From positions 3,050,501-3,114,500 of the forward strand of contig NZ_CP151943.1 in assembly GCF_038592905.1 (NCBI RefSeq): a stretch of 64,000 nt of DNA, written 5' to 3'. The position numbers were made by a program, and so were the translations under genes. Below are positions 42,777-51,799 of this stretch, piece after piece. The first letter of the stretch is position 1. Each line of letters begins with the position of its first letter. This stretch comes from Neobacillus sp. FSL H8-0543. GTDB taxonomy: Bacteria; Bacillota; Bacilli; Bacillales; Cytobacillaceae. Below the pieces are notes generated by a model. The model had not been told where the DNA came from. It did no database searches and saw only the letters and a program-made list of their open reading frames with translations.

Positions 42777-44369
42777 ATGATTCAACAATTACGGGACTTT
42801 AAAGAAAAATACATTGAATTTTGGAATTCGGTCAGTAAAAAACGAAAGTTTCTCTTTATTGGTATTTTCATTGCAATCATAGTGGCTTTGTCTCTCTCAC
42901 TTTATTTTCTTTCTAGATCTACGTATGTTCCGCTCTTCACAAATGAAATGAGTCAAAAGGAAATTGGCGATATCAAAGCGGAGTTAGATCAAGAAGGCTA
43001 TACCGAATATAAATTAGACCAAAATGGGACAAAAATCCTCGTTCCACAGGAGGATGTCGACAACTTATTAGTCTCATTGGCTTCGAAAGGTCTTCCACAA
43101 ACGGGTACGATTAGTTTCTTTGATATGACAAAGGATTTGCAGTTTGGAGCTACGGATCGTCAGTTGGATGCGATGGAAAAAGAGGCGCTTCAAGGGGAAG
43201 TGGCCGATCTTTTACGGCATGTAGAAGGCGTTAAAAATGCTGCCGTTGTGATTTCAACTCCGGAAGAGAACTTGTTTGTCCGTCAGGATGAAAAAGACCA
43301 AGCTTCAGCCTCCGTCGTCATTGAACTGGAGCCGGGATATGAAGTAGAACCGAAGGAAATTGAGGTTTTGTACCATTTAGTTTCCAAAAGTGTTCCCAAC
43401 CTTCCGAAAGAAAATATTGTCATGACGGACCAAGGTGGGCAAGGACTAGACCATCCGAACCAAGTGACAGGGGCAATGGACAGCTTTGAGCAGCAGCGTC
43501 AGATTCAGGAAGAGATTGAAACGGATATTCAAAAAGATCTTCAAAAAATGCTGGGAACGATTATGGGCCATAACAAGGTTCTCGTTCAAGCCTTTGTGCG
43601 CCTAAATTTCGATCAAGTGAAAACGCGTGAGGATTTGGTCGAGCCTGTAGATGAAGAGACTGGGAATGGGATTGCTGTTAGTGTCGAGGAAATTTCAAAG
43701 GAATACAGCGGCACGGATACGGCAGCAGGTATCGATGGAACAGGAGAAACTGATATCCCAGAATACCCCTCAAATGGCTCATCACAAGAAAGTACCTCAA
43801 CTGAAATAGAAAACCGTGTCAACTATGAAGTAAATCGAATCACCAATGAAATTGTCCAAAGTCCATATAAAATCGAGGATTTGACAATCAATGTTGGTGT
43901 GGAGCCGCCGAATCCGGACAATCCTGCCTCGTTAACAGCGGAAACGAAGGGGAATATTCAACAAATTCTTTCTAATGTGGTGCGAACTGCACTAAGTTCG
44001 AATCCTACGTTAACCAATGAAGATATCACCTCACGGATTACGGTGTTCTCTCAAGAATTTAGCGGAAAAGTGGAAATGCCAACACTTGAGGAAGAAACAA
44101 GTAGTATTCCCCCTGTTTGGTGGAAATACGCCCTTATCGGTGCAGGTGGGTTGCTTCTACTCGTAGCGATTGTGGCTCTTGTGCGTCGAAGAAGGTCGAA
44201 GGAGGAAGAGGATGAAGATCCATTTCCGATTTTCAGTGAGAACAAGGCTGAGCCTATCGAGTTGAAGGAAGATGAAAAAGTGGCGATTAAAAAGCAAGTG
44301 GAACAAATGGCGGTACAGCAACCAGAGGAATTCGTCGGACTCTTGCGAAATTGGCTTTCAAGGGAATAG
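42777..44369 (+). CDS. fliF: Flagellar MS-ring protein FliF
   Basis: 530 aa. Two membrane helices (approx. 24-43 and 449-468) flank the periplasmic-side ring-building motifs (YVPLFTNEMSQKEIGDIKAEL near 50; VEGVKNAAVVISTPEENLF near 155). The FliG-binding C-terminus ends EFVGLLRNWLSRE. ATG 42777 with GGAG 5 nt upstream; GTG 42771 is an alternative. Confidence 0.95.
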   Translation: MIQQLRDFKEKYIEFWNSVSKKRKFLFIGIFIAIIVALSLSLYFLSRSTYVPLFTNEMSQKEIGDIKAELDQEGYTEYKLDQNGTKILVPQEDVDNLLVSLASKGLPQTGTISFFDMTKDLQFGATDRQLDAMEKEALQGEVADLLRHVEGVKNAAVVISTPEENLFVRQDEKDQASASVVIELEPGYEVEPKEIEVLYHLVSKSVPNLPKENIVMTDQGGQGLDHPNQVTGAMDSFEQQRQIQEEIETDIQKDLQKMLGTIMGHNKVLVQAFVRLNFDQVKTREDLVEPVDEETGNGIAVSVEEISKEYSGTDTAAGIDGTGETDIPEYPSNGSSQESTSTEIENRVNYEVNRITNEIVQSPYKIEDLTINVGVEPPNPDNPASLTAETKGNIQQILSNVVRTALSSNPTLTNEDITSRITVFSQEFSGKVEMPTLEEETSSIPPVWWKYALIGAGGLLLLVAIVALVRRRRSKEEEDEDPFPIFSENKAEPIELKEDEKVAIKKQVEQMAVQQPEEFVGLLRNWLSRE

Positions 44370-44386
44370 GTAAAGGGAGCGATTAG

Positions 44387-45388
44387 ATGGAAACCTATAC
44401 AAATACACAGAAGGCAGCGATACTCCTTCTTTCCGTTGGCCCGGACGTTTCTGCAGGGATTATGAAACATTTAGAAGAAAAAGAGATTGAGAGCATCACC
44501 AACGAAATTACCAATTTACGGAGGGTAACCTCGGATGAAAAAGAGCAGGTGATGAGGGAATTTCACCAACTTGCAGTTGATTACAATATCGTTTCGTACG
44601 GGGGCATTGATACGGCAACAGAATTATTAAAACGAACCTTTGGTCCTGATAAGGCAGCAGGATTTCTTAAACGGATGGGCAATCGGACCAATAAGCGACC
44701 ATTTCAGTTTATCCAGCAGGTGGAACAGTCGCAAATCTTTCATTTGCTACAATATGAGAATGCGCAAACCGTGGCACTCGTTCTGTCCTATTTAGAAGCA
44801 GAAAAGGCAGCTGAGACGTTATCTGCCTTTCCTTCAGAAAGACAAATTGAGATCGCGAAAAGGATTGCGATGATGGACACAGCATCGCCGGAAATTATCC
44901 ATCAAGTGGAGCAGGTTTTACAAGAAAAGCTAACGATGACAAGCTCACAGAAACAGGAAGCACAAAAAGGGATTGACTCAATTGTTAGTATCTTAAGCAG
45001 TGTCGACCGCGGAACGGAGAAGAATATTCTTGAAACCTTGGAAGAACAGGATCCGGAATTAGCCAATGAAATTAAGCAACGGATGTTTGTGTTCGATGAT
45101 ATCGCCTATCTTGATAATCGTTCGATTCAGCGGATTTTAATGGATGTACAAAATCAGGATCTTTACCTGGCCCTTCGAATGACATCTCAAGGGGTAAAGG
45201 ATGTTGTTTATCGGAACATCTCAAAACGGCGTGAAGAGGGTCTTGAAGAACAGTTAGCTGCCAATGAGCAAGTTCGGGTAAAGGATGTTGAGGATGCCCA
45301 AGGCAGAATTGTTACTGTCATCCGTAAATTAGAGGAAGACGGGGTTATCATCATTTCTCGAAATGGGGAAGAGAATCGTGTCATCTAG
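44387..45388 (+). CDS. fliG: Flagellar motor switch protein FliG
   Basis: 333 aa rotor subunit linking FliF to FliM and contacting MotA. N-terminal KAAILLLSVGPDVSAGIMKHL, EHPQ-like motif replaced by ENAQ (VALVLSYL), and C-terminal FDDIAYLDNRSIQRILMDV with the charged torque helix. GGGAGCGATTAG precedes the ATG. Confidence 0.95.
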   Translation: METYTNTQKAAILLLSVGPDVSAGIMKHLEEKEIESITNEITNLRRVTSDEKEQVMREFHQLAVDYNIVSYGGIDTATELLKRTFGPDKAAGFLKRMGNRTNKRPFQFIQQVEQSQIFHLLQYENAQTVALVLSYLEAEKAAETLSAFPSERQIEIAKRIAMMDTASPEIIHQVEQVLQEKLTMTSSQKQEAQKGIDSIVSILSSVDRGTEKNILETLEEQDPELANEIKQRMFVFDDIAYLDNRSIQRILMDVQNQDLYLALRMTSQGVKDVVYRNISKRREEGLEEQLAANEQVRVKDVEDAQGRIVTVIRKLEEDGVIIISRNGEENRVI

Positions 45389-46121
45389 GTTGGTAAAGGC
45401 ATTTAACGTCGTAGCGAAAAATGGTCAAAAGGTGGTCGGTTTACCGAAATTGGAACCAATGGTCGAGGAACTGTTGGCTGACCAAGTGGTTGATCAACAA
45501 AAGGAAGATATGCTCGTTGAGATAGAACAGTTCAAGGAACAAGCACAACAGGAAGTAACAGAATGGCTCAAACGGGAGAAGGAAAGCCTTCGTTTACAGC
45601 TTGAAGATGAAAAACGCCGCGGGTACGAAGAAGGCTATCAGCTTGGAGTCGAGGATGGTAGACAGCATGCCCTGGAACAGGTTCAATTTCAAGTGAAGAA
45701 GGCAGCCGACATCCTCGAGCTAGCGTATCAAGAAAAAGCAGCGATTATTCAAGAAGCAGATCCGTTTGTGATTGAAATGACGGTGGCGATTGCCAATAAG
45801 GTGTTACAGCAGGAATTGAAAACCGATCCTGACGCCATACTCCATATTATTAAACAAAGGCTAGCAGCAGTTTACGAGACGGCATCGATTTCAATTGGCG
45901 TCGCTCCTGAGGATTTCCATTTTGTGCAAAAGCAACGACAGCAGTTAGTTGCCATGGATAATGGACAGGTCGAGATAAAGGTGTTCCCAGACTATTCTAT
46001 CCAGCAGGGTGGCTGTATCATTCGAACCTCCGCTGGTAGTGTGGATGCAAGAATTGATGTCCAGCTAACTGAAATCAAAAAAGTCCTGCTTGCTTATCAA
46101 CAGGAGGATACACGTGAGTAA
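45378..46121 (+). CDS. fliH: Flagellar assembly protein FliH
   Basis: 247 aa regulator of the export ATPase FliI. A long charged helical N-terminal region (approx. 40-115, E/Q/K-rich) carries the GxxxG-type segment EGYQLGVEDGRQHAL; the C-terminal domain with QQELKTDPDAILHII fits FliH/HrpE. GTG 45378 with GGGGAAGAGA upstream; overlaps the fliG end by 11 bp. Confidence 0.85.
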   Translation: MSSRLVKAFNVVAKNGQKVVGLPKLEPMVEELLADQVVDQQKEDMLVEIEQFKEQAQQEVTEWLKREKESLRLQLEDEKRRGYEEGYQLGVEDGRQHALEQVQFQVKKAADILELAYQEKAAIIQEADPFVIEMTVAIANKVLQQELKTDPDAILHIIKQRLAAVYETASISIGVAPEDFHFVQKQRQQLVAMDNGQVEIKVFPDYSIQQGGCIIRTSAGSVDARIDVQLTEIKKVLLAYQQEDTRE

Positions 46122-47439
46122 ATGGAATATTAAATCCTATCTCGATTTGCTAGAAACAATCGATCCAATCAAAATGAATGGAAAAGTAACACAGGTAATC
46201 GGGTTAACGATTGAGTCACAAGGACCTGATGTAAAACTAGGGGATATCTGTCATATTTTCTCCCCACAACAACAGCAACCAATGAAAGCCGAAGTGGTTG
46301 GCTTTCGTAATCATAAAGTGTTATTGATGCCTTTAGGCGAGTTGAAAGCCATTGCTCCAGGTTGTGATGTCGTCTCAACCGGAAAGCCACTAACGGTGAA
46401 AGTAGGAATGGATCTGTTAGGGAAGGTGCTGGACGGTCTTGGCAATCCGTTGGATGGTAGTAAACTTCCAGACGGACTTCTAGAGACTGGAACAGACAAT
46501 CTCCCTCCGAATCCATTAACCCGACCAAGAATAACAGAACCTTTAAGTGTCGGGGTTCGGACAATCGATGGATTGTTGACGGTTGGAAAAGGACAGCGGG
46601 TTGGCGTCTTTGCAGGTAGTGGAGTCGGAAAAAGTACGCTCCTCGGGATGATTGCCCGCAATACAGAAGCCGATATCAATGTGATTGGATTAATTGGCGA
46701 ACGTGGACGTGAGGTCTTGGATTTCATTGAACGAGACTTAGGAGTAGAAGGGTTAAAGAAGTCGGTTGTGGTTGCTGCCACTTCCGATCAGCCTGCGCTC
46801 ATCCGTATCAAGGGTGCGATGATTGCGACGGCAATTGCTGAATTTTTCCGTGATCAAGGAATGAACGTCAATTTAATGCTCGATTCGGTAACCAGGTATG
46901 CCATGGCGCAACGGGAAATCGGGTTGGCAATCGGGGAACCTCCAGCAACGAAAGGGTACACCCCATCCGTGTTTGCCCTATTGCCTCGCTTATTGGAGAG
47001 AGCGGGAACCAATGCAAATGGAAGTATAACTGCTTTCTATACGGTATTGGTTGATGGTGACGATATGAATGAGCCGATTGCCGATAGCGTTCGCGGAATT
47101 TTAGATGGTCATATCGTTCTCGATCGGAAGCTTGCCCAAAAAGGGGTATACCCAGCGATTGATGTGATGTCGAGCGTCAGCCGGGTGATGAGTGAGATTG
47201 TTACAAAAGAACATTTACAAGCCGCAGAAATCCTCAAGCAGCATAAAAGTGTCTATCAAAATGCGGAGGATTTAATTCAAATCGGCGCGTACAAACGTGG
47301 AAGTGACAGAGAAATCGACCGCGCCGTGGATGAGAAGGAATGGATTGACCAATTTGTGAAGCAAGGGACCCATGAAGCCCCTTCGATTGAATCAACTATT
47401 GATCAGCTAGTTACTAAATTTGTGGAGGGGATCTTATGA
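46114..47439 (+). CDS. fliI: Flagellum-specific export ATPase FliI
   Basis: 441 aa, F1-ATPase-beta-like hexameric ATPase of the type III export apparatus. Walker A AGSGVGKST (approx. 167-175), conserved GERGREVLDFI and LMLDSVTRYAMAQREIGLA, GEPPATKGYTPSVF. GTG 46114 with AGGAGG upstream, 8-bp overlap with fliH. Confidence 0.97.
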   Translation: MSKWNIKSYLDLLETIDPIKMNGKVTQVIGLTIESQGPDVKLGDICHIFSPQQQQPMKAEVVGFRNHKVLLMPLGELKAIAPGCDVVSTGKPLTVKVGMDLLGKVLDGLGNPLDGSKLPDGLLETGTDNLPPNPLTRPRITEPLSVGVRTIDGLLTVGKGQRVGVFAGSGVGKSTLLGMIARNTEADINVIGLIGERGREVLDFIERDLGVEGLKKSVVVAATSDQPALIRIKGAMIATAIAEFFRDQGMNVNLMLDSVTRYAMAQREIGLAIGEPPATKGYTPSVFALLPRLLERAGTNANGSITAFYTVLVDGDDMNEPIADSVRGILDGHIVLDRKLAQKGVYPAIDVMSSVSRVMSEIVTKEHLQAAEILKQHKSVYQNAEDLIQIGAYKRGSDREIDRAVDEKEWIDQFVKQGTHEAPSIESTIDQLVTKFVEGIL

Positions 47440-47882
47440 CGTTTCATTTTCCATATTTGCATATTTTAAACCTTAAAGAAAAGGAAAAAGAGCAAGCCTA
47501 TCTTGAGTTTGGGCGGACAATCAGGAAAAAAGAACTTATCCAAGCAGAACATAAAAGCTTCGAACAAAAACGGAATGAGTTTCTTACACAGGTGGAGTCA
47601 GCTAAAGGGAAGACCTCGATTGCCGATATACAACAACGAAACGAGTATCTAGTACACCTAACCAAGCAAATCACCAGCTTAGAAGAAAAGCTGAATGTGA
47701 TTGATCAAGAAATTGCTAGGAAAAAATCAGTACTGCTAACCAAGCAAACAGATGAAAAAACCTGGAATCATTTGCGTGATAAGGCATTTGAGAAATATGT
47801 GGAAAAACAAAAGAAAGTTGAGCAGAATTTGATGGATGAAATGGCATCGATTCGTCATTATCATCAAAGTCTATCACTCTAG
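47436..47882 (+). CDS. fliJ: Flagellar export protein FliJ
   Basis: 148 aa, almost entirely a charged coiled coil, as in FliJ, which sits in the FliI ring. ATG overlaps the fliI stop by 4 bp. Assignment rests on length, coiled-coil nature, C-terminal KAFEKYVEKQKKVEQNLMDEM, and position after fliI. Confidence 0.85.
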   Translation: MTFHFPYLHILNLKEKEKEQAYLEFGRTIRKKELIQAEHKSFEQKRNEFLTQVESAKGKTSIADIQQRNEYLVHLTKQITSLEEKLNVIDQEIARKKSVLLTKQTDEKTWNHLRDKAFEKYVEKQKKVEQNLMDEMASIRHYHQSLSL

Positions 47883-47921
47883 AACCTTTTGCTGGTTCAC
47901 TTTCGAAAGGAGCGGACAAAC

Positions 47922-48269
47922 GTGAAGGAACAAAAAGCCGGATCGTCTGGAGCTGTTCAATCGGTGCAATTTTCCCCACTTCCAGACCATGCACCCGTTG
48001 CTCCAGGAAAAAAACAAATACAGTCATTAACGGATGTGTCTCTTCAGGTTTCATTTGAACTGGGAAGAACGAAAAAAACAGTTCGCGAAATTCTTCAGCT
48101 GCAAATCGGCTCGGTGATTGGCTTAGATAAACTCGCTGGGGAATACGTAGATGTCCTAGTGAATAAGCGTTCCATTGCCGTCGGGGAAGTCGTGGTCATG
48201 GATGACAAATTCGCTATCCGGATTACCGATGTCATTTCCGAGCAGGAGAAAGAGAAAAAAATCAAGTGA
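47922..48269 (+). CDS. Second FliN-type C-ring protein (no docking peptide)
   Basis: 115 aa. Only a short Ser/Pro-rich N-terminus and a SpoA/FliN domain (DVSLQVSFELGRTKKTVREIL, KLAGEYVDVLVNKRSIAVGEVVVMDDKFAIRI). A clear paralogue of the FliN at 40361, but without EIDALL. GTG 47922 with AAAGGAG upstream. Placed between fliJ and fliO, where FliN/FliY often precedes the export-gate genes. Confidence 0.9.
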   Translation: MKEQKAGSSGAVQSVQFSPLPDHAPVAPGKKQIQSLTDVSLQVSFELGRTKKTVREILQLQIGSVIGLDKLAGEYVDVLVNKRSIAVGEVVVMDDKFAIRITDVISEQEKEKKIK

Positions 48270-48283
48270 GAGGGACAGTCTTT

Positions 48284-48889
48284 GTGCGTACATGGAAAAA
48301 ATGGCTTGTCATACTAACGGTTTGTTTACTTGCTTCACTCGTACCGGTAACGGTTGGAGTGGCAAAGGAAGGAACGGTGTATGAACAATTCGAAAACAAG
48401 ACACAGCAAGATCAGACAGAAACAAAGCAAAATCCCGAACAACCCACGAACGATTCGGTTGTTCCTTATGCGTTGAAATTTATTGGTTCGTTCCTATTAA
48501 TCATAATCCTTCTATTTATTGTTCTAAAATATCTATCAAAGAAAACGAAGATGGTTGCGGGAGGGGGCCCATTCCATGCACTTGGTGGACATTCACTCGG
48601 AAATCAGCGCTCGATGCAAATGGTGATGATTGGCGAAACACTATATATTCTCGGTGTGGGGGATAATGTGAACCTGATTCGAATGATCCCTCCGGGCGAT
48701 GAACAACGAAGACTACTCGAATCCATTGCTGAAAAACCAGTGGATACCGTGTCGAAGTGGGGAGCACAACTAAAGAAAACCTCACAGGAAAAGTGGGATG
48801 AACTTCTCATCAAACAGTTAAAAGAAGTGAAATCCAGCGATGGTCAAAATGAAAAGCAAGAGCCTCCATCAAAGGGGGGATTGAATTGA
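48284..48889 (+). CDS. fliO: Flagellar biosynthetic protein FliO
   Basis: 201 aa. N-terminal signal/anchor (approx. 5-25), Gln/Thr-rich linker, one membrane helix (approx. 65-85), then a cytoplasmic domain with LGNQRSMQMVMIGETLYILGVGDNVNLI typical of FliO. GTG 48284 (GAGAGGGACA upstream) is preferred over GTG 48266. Helps stabilise FliP assembly. Confidence 0.85.
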   Translation: MRTWKKWLVILTVCLLASLVPVTVGVAKEGTVYEQFENKTQQDQTETKQNPEQPTNDSVVPYALKFIGSFLLIIILLFIVLKYLSKKTKMVAGGGPFHALGGHSLGNQRSMQMVMIGETLYILGVGDNVNLIRMIPPGDEQRRLLESIAEKPVDTVSKWGAQLKKTSQEKWDELLIKQLKEVKSSDGQNEKQEPPSKGGLN

Positions 48890-49632
48890 AAAAGCTACTC
48901 TTTCTCTTACCATTTTTCTTTTTTCTAGGACAAGCACCGGTTTTTGCCGATTTAAATACGGCGTTACTTCCAGGTATCCAGTTTGATAATTCGGGAGATG
49001 TTGAGGGAACTAGTTTATCAATTAAATTAATTCTTCTGCTGACAATTTTATCTGTGGCACCAAGTATTCTCTTATTAATGACCTCGTTTACGAGGATTGC
49101 TATTATTCTATCATTTGTCCGAACGGCGCTGGGAACTCAGCAAATGCCTCCAAACCAAGTAATCATGGGGCTTGCGATAATCCTTACCTTTTTTATAATG
49201 GGACCAACCTTCGAAGAAGTGAACGATCAGGCGCTCCAGCCCTTTCTCGATGGCAAGCTGAGTCAGGAAGATGCACTCGATCAAGCAGTTAGTCCGATGA
49301 AGGAATTTATGGCCAAACAAACCCGCGAGAACGACCTCAAGCTCTTTCTAGAGTACAGGGAAACGAAGGACATTCAATCGGTTCAAGATATTCCGCTTAG
49401 CGCTCTTGTTCCAGCATTTGCAATTAGTGAGTTAAAAACAGCTTTTCAAATGGGGTTTTTAATCTTTATCCCGTTTCTGATTATCGACATGATTGTCGCG
49501 AGCGTCCTGATGGCAATGGGAATGATGATGGTTCCGCCTTCACTTATTTCGCTGCCGTTTAAGATTCTACTGTTTATCTTGGTAGATGGCTGGCATTTAG
49601 TCGTGCAATCTTTGTTCGTAAGCTTTAAATAA
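48886..49632 (+). CDS. fliP: Flagellar export gate protein FliP
   Basis: 248 aa. Signal peptide, then membrane helices with LLMTSFTRIAIILSFVR and MGMMMVPPSLISLPFKI, both diagnostic. TTG 48886 overlaps the fliO stop by 4 bp, with AAAGGGGGG upstream. Confidence 0.95.
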   Translation: MKKLLFLLPFFFFLGQAPVFADLNTALLPGIQFDNSGDVEGTSLSIKLILLLTILSVAPSILLLMTSFTRIAIILSFVRTALGTQQMPPNQVIMGLAIILTFFIMGPTFEEVNDQALQPFLDGKLSQEDALDQAVSPMKEFMAKQTRENDLKLFLEYRETKDIQSVQDIPLSALVPAFAISELKTAFQMGFLIFIPFLIIDMIVASVLMAMGMMMVPPSLISLPFKILLFILVDGWHLVVQSLFVSFK

Positions 49633-49643
49633 GGAGTAGCATT

Positions 49644-49913
49644 ATGACACCAGACAGCATTATGGGGCTTGCGCAAAGCTCGATTTACTTATTGATACTT
49701 GTTTTGGCCCCGATATTAGGTGTGGCCTTGGCGGTGGGATTGATCATTAGTATTTTCCAAGCGATCACACAAATTCAAGAACAAACATTGGCGTTTGCTC
49801 CGAAAATCATCGCCGTTTTCGTCAGTTTGCTCTTTTTTGGTCCGTGGATGCTCACACATCTGGTGGATTATACGCGGAATATCCTATCCAATCTTACACG
49901 CTTTATCGGGTAA
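49644..49913 (+). CDS. fliQ: Flagellar export gate protein FliQ
   Basis: 89 aa, two membrane helices, with SIFQAITQIQEQTLAFAPKI, the FliQ signature. ATG 49644, 11 bp after fliP. Confidence 0.95.
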   Translation: MTPDSIMGLAQSSIYLLILVLAPILGVALAVGLIISIFQAITQIQEQTLAFAPKIIAVFVSLLFFGPWMLTHLVDYTRNILSNLTRFIG

Positions 49914-49916
49914 GAA

Positions 49917-50690
49917 ATGAATATTCTTAACGAAATACCCGTATTTTTACTCGTCTTTGTCCGCATTACTTGTTTCTTTGTCACCGCCCCGTTATGGATG
50001 GAAAAGCAAATTCCAGCACAGTTTAAATGGGGAAGCGCCTTTTTTATTTCCCTGCTGGTGATGGGGTTGATTGAGCCAGATCAAGTGATCGAAATGGATG
50101 GAACGTATATCCTCCTCGTCGTAAAAGAAACGGTTGTTGGCTTATGCCTAGGTTTTTTTACGATGATGCTACTCTATGCCGTGCAACTGGCAGGAAGCTT
50201 TATCGACCTCCAAAGTGGGTTTGCAATGTCCGCAATGTTTAATCCACAAACCGGAGTTCAAGAGCATTTAACAGGGAAGTTTTTCTATATTCTGGCGATG
50301 TTATTTTTTTTGTCGATAGACGGTCATCATCTCCTGATTAGAGGAGTATTGGCTAGCTATGAGTGGATCCCCATCAAATCTTGGCTACCCGAAGCGGCTA
50401 CTGAAAATCTTGTCCAGTTAGCGCTAATGATTGTAACAAACATGTTCTGGATTGCCATTCTAATCGCATCTCCGATTGTCGGGACGATCTTTTTGGTTGA
50501 TATTGCTTTAGGTATTTTAGCGAAGACGGTTCCGCAAATGAACCTGTTTGTTGTCGGGATTCCAGTTAAAATGGTTGTTCATTATATCGTGTTATTTCTA
50601 TTCATGCCTGTCTTCTTAATCGTGATGGAAAAGCTTGTTCAAACAATGATTCACTCCTTTGAACAAATGTTGAAGATACTAGGGACGTAA
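49917..50690 (+). CDS. fliR: Flagellar export gate protein FliR
   Basis: 257 aa, about six membrane helices, with DLQSGFAMSAMFNPQTG, LFVVGIPVKMVV. Follows fliQ with a 3-bp gap in the standard fliP-Q-R order. Confidence 0.95.
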   Translation: MNILNEIPVFLLVFVRITCFFVTAPLWMEKQIPAQFKWGSAFFISLLVMGLIEPDQVIEMDGTYILLVVKETVVGLCLGFFTMMLLYAVQLAGSFIDLQSGFAMSAMFNPQTGVQEHLTGKFFYILAMLFFLSIDGHHLLIRGVLASYEWIPIKSWLPEAATENLVQLALMIVTNMFWIAILIASPIVGTIFLVDIALGILAKTVPQMNLFVVGIPVKMVVHYIVLFLFMPVFLIVMEKLVQTMIHSFEQMLKILGT

Positions 50691-50700
50691 AGGAATCGAA

Positions 50701-51786
50701 ATGATGTATCTTACATTAGATTTACAATTATTTGCAGAAAAAACAGAGAAAGCGACTCCACAAAAAAAGAAAGAGGCCAGGAATAAAGGGCAGGTAGCTA
50801 AAAGCGCTGATTTATCGAATGCTGTGGTGCTGTTATGTTCGTTCTCTATCTTATCCTTTTTAGGGGACCAAATGGCGGATCGCTTATTGAATCTCTATCA
50901 GCATGGATTTACCGATTGGCTGGTGATTGAGCTAACCGAACAATCGACCACGCTATTATTTGTGACTCTGTTGAAAGACAGTATGCTTATCGCAGCACCG
51001 ATTATCTTAGCGGCTTGGCTAGGGGGATTTATCTCAACCTTGGCGCAGGTGGGGTTTCTTTTTTCATCAGAAGCAATCAAGATGGATCTGAAAAAAATCA
51101 ATCCCGTCGAAGGTGCGAAACGGATGTTTTCTGTCCGAACACTGGTTGAGTTCGTCAAATCAATTTTGAAACTAGGGATTATTTTGACAGTAACGGGAAT
51201 GTTCCTCTGGCAGCAAAGAGAAGTTTTGCTTAAATTGCCGCAAATGGAACCACTAAAGTTGGTTTCCTATCTTGGTTCGCTTGTCGTCAAACTCGGCATC
51301 GCCATTTCTGCTGTTTACTTGGTCCTTGCGGTAGCTGACCTCTTTTATCAACGATATGATCATGCCAAGAATTTGCGGATGTCCAAGCAAGACATTAAGG
51401 ACGAACATAAAAAGTCCGAAGGTGACCCATTAATTAAGCAAAAAATTAAGGAAAAACAACGACAAATATCGAGCGCCCGGATGATGCAGGAAATACCCAA
51501 TGCCCAAGTGGTAGTAACCAATCCAACCCATTTTGCTGTAGCGATTGCCTATGAAGCTGGAAAAACGCATGTGCCGGTGGTCGTCGCCAAGGGTGCGGAT
51601 TATGTCGCTCTGAAAATGAGAGAGGTGGCCAAGGAGCACCGAGTGGTGATTATGGAAAACAAACCGCTTGCAAGGACCCTTTATGCGAGTGTCGAAATTG
51701 GTCAGGAAATACCAGAAGAACTGTTTAAAGCGGTAGCGGAAGTGCTGGCGTATGTTTATAAAGTGAAAGGTTCATTAAGCAAGTAG
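50701..51786 (+). CDS. flhB: Flagellar export switch protein FlhB
   Basis: 361 aa. N-terminal EKTEKATPQKKKEARNKGQVAKS, four membrane helices, then the cytoplasmic domain with the autocleavage motif N274-P275-T276-H277 that switches secretion from hook to filament substrates in response to FliK. Not fused to FliR. Confidence 0.97.
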   Translation: MMYLTLDLQLFAEKTEKATPQKKKEARNKGQVAKSADLSNAVVLLCSFSILSFLGDQMADRLLNLYQHGFTDWLVIELTEQSTTLLFVTLLKDSMLIAAPIILAAWLGGFISTLAQVGFLFSSEAIKMDLKKINPVEGAKRMFSVRTLVEFVKSILKLGIILTVTGMFLWQQREVLLKLPQMEPLKLVSYLGSLVVKLGIAISAVYLVLAVADLFYQRYDHAKNLRMSKQDIKDEHKKSEGDPLIKQKIKEKQRQISSARMMQEIPNAQVVVTNPTHFAVAIAYEAGKTHVPVVVAKGADYVALKMREVAKEHRVVIMENKPLARTLYASVEIGQEIPEELFKAVAEVLAYVYKVKGSLSK

Positions 51787-51799
51787 AGGGGGGAAAGAA

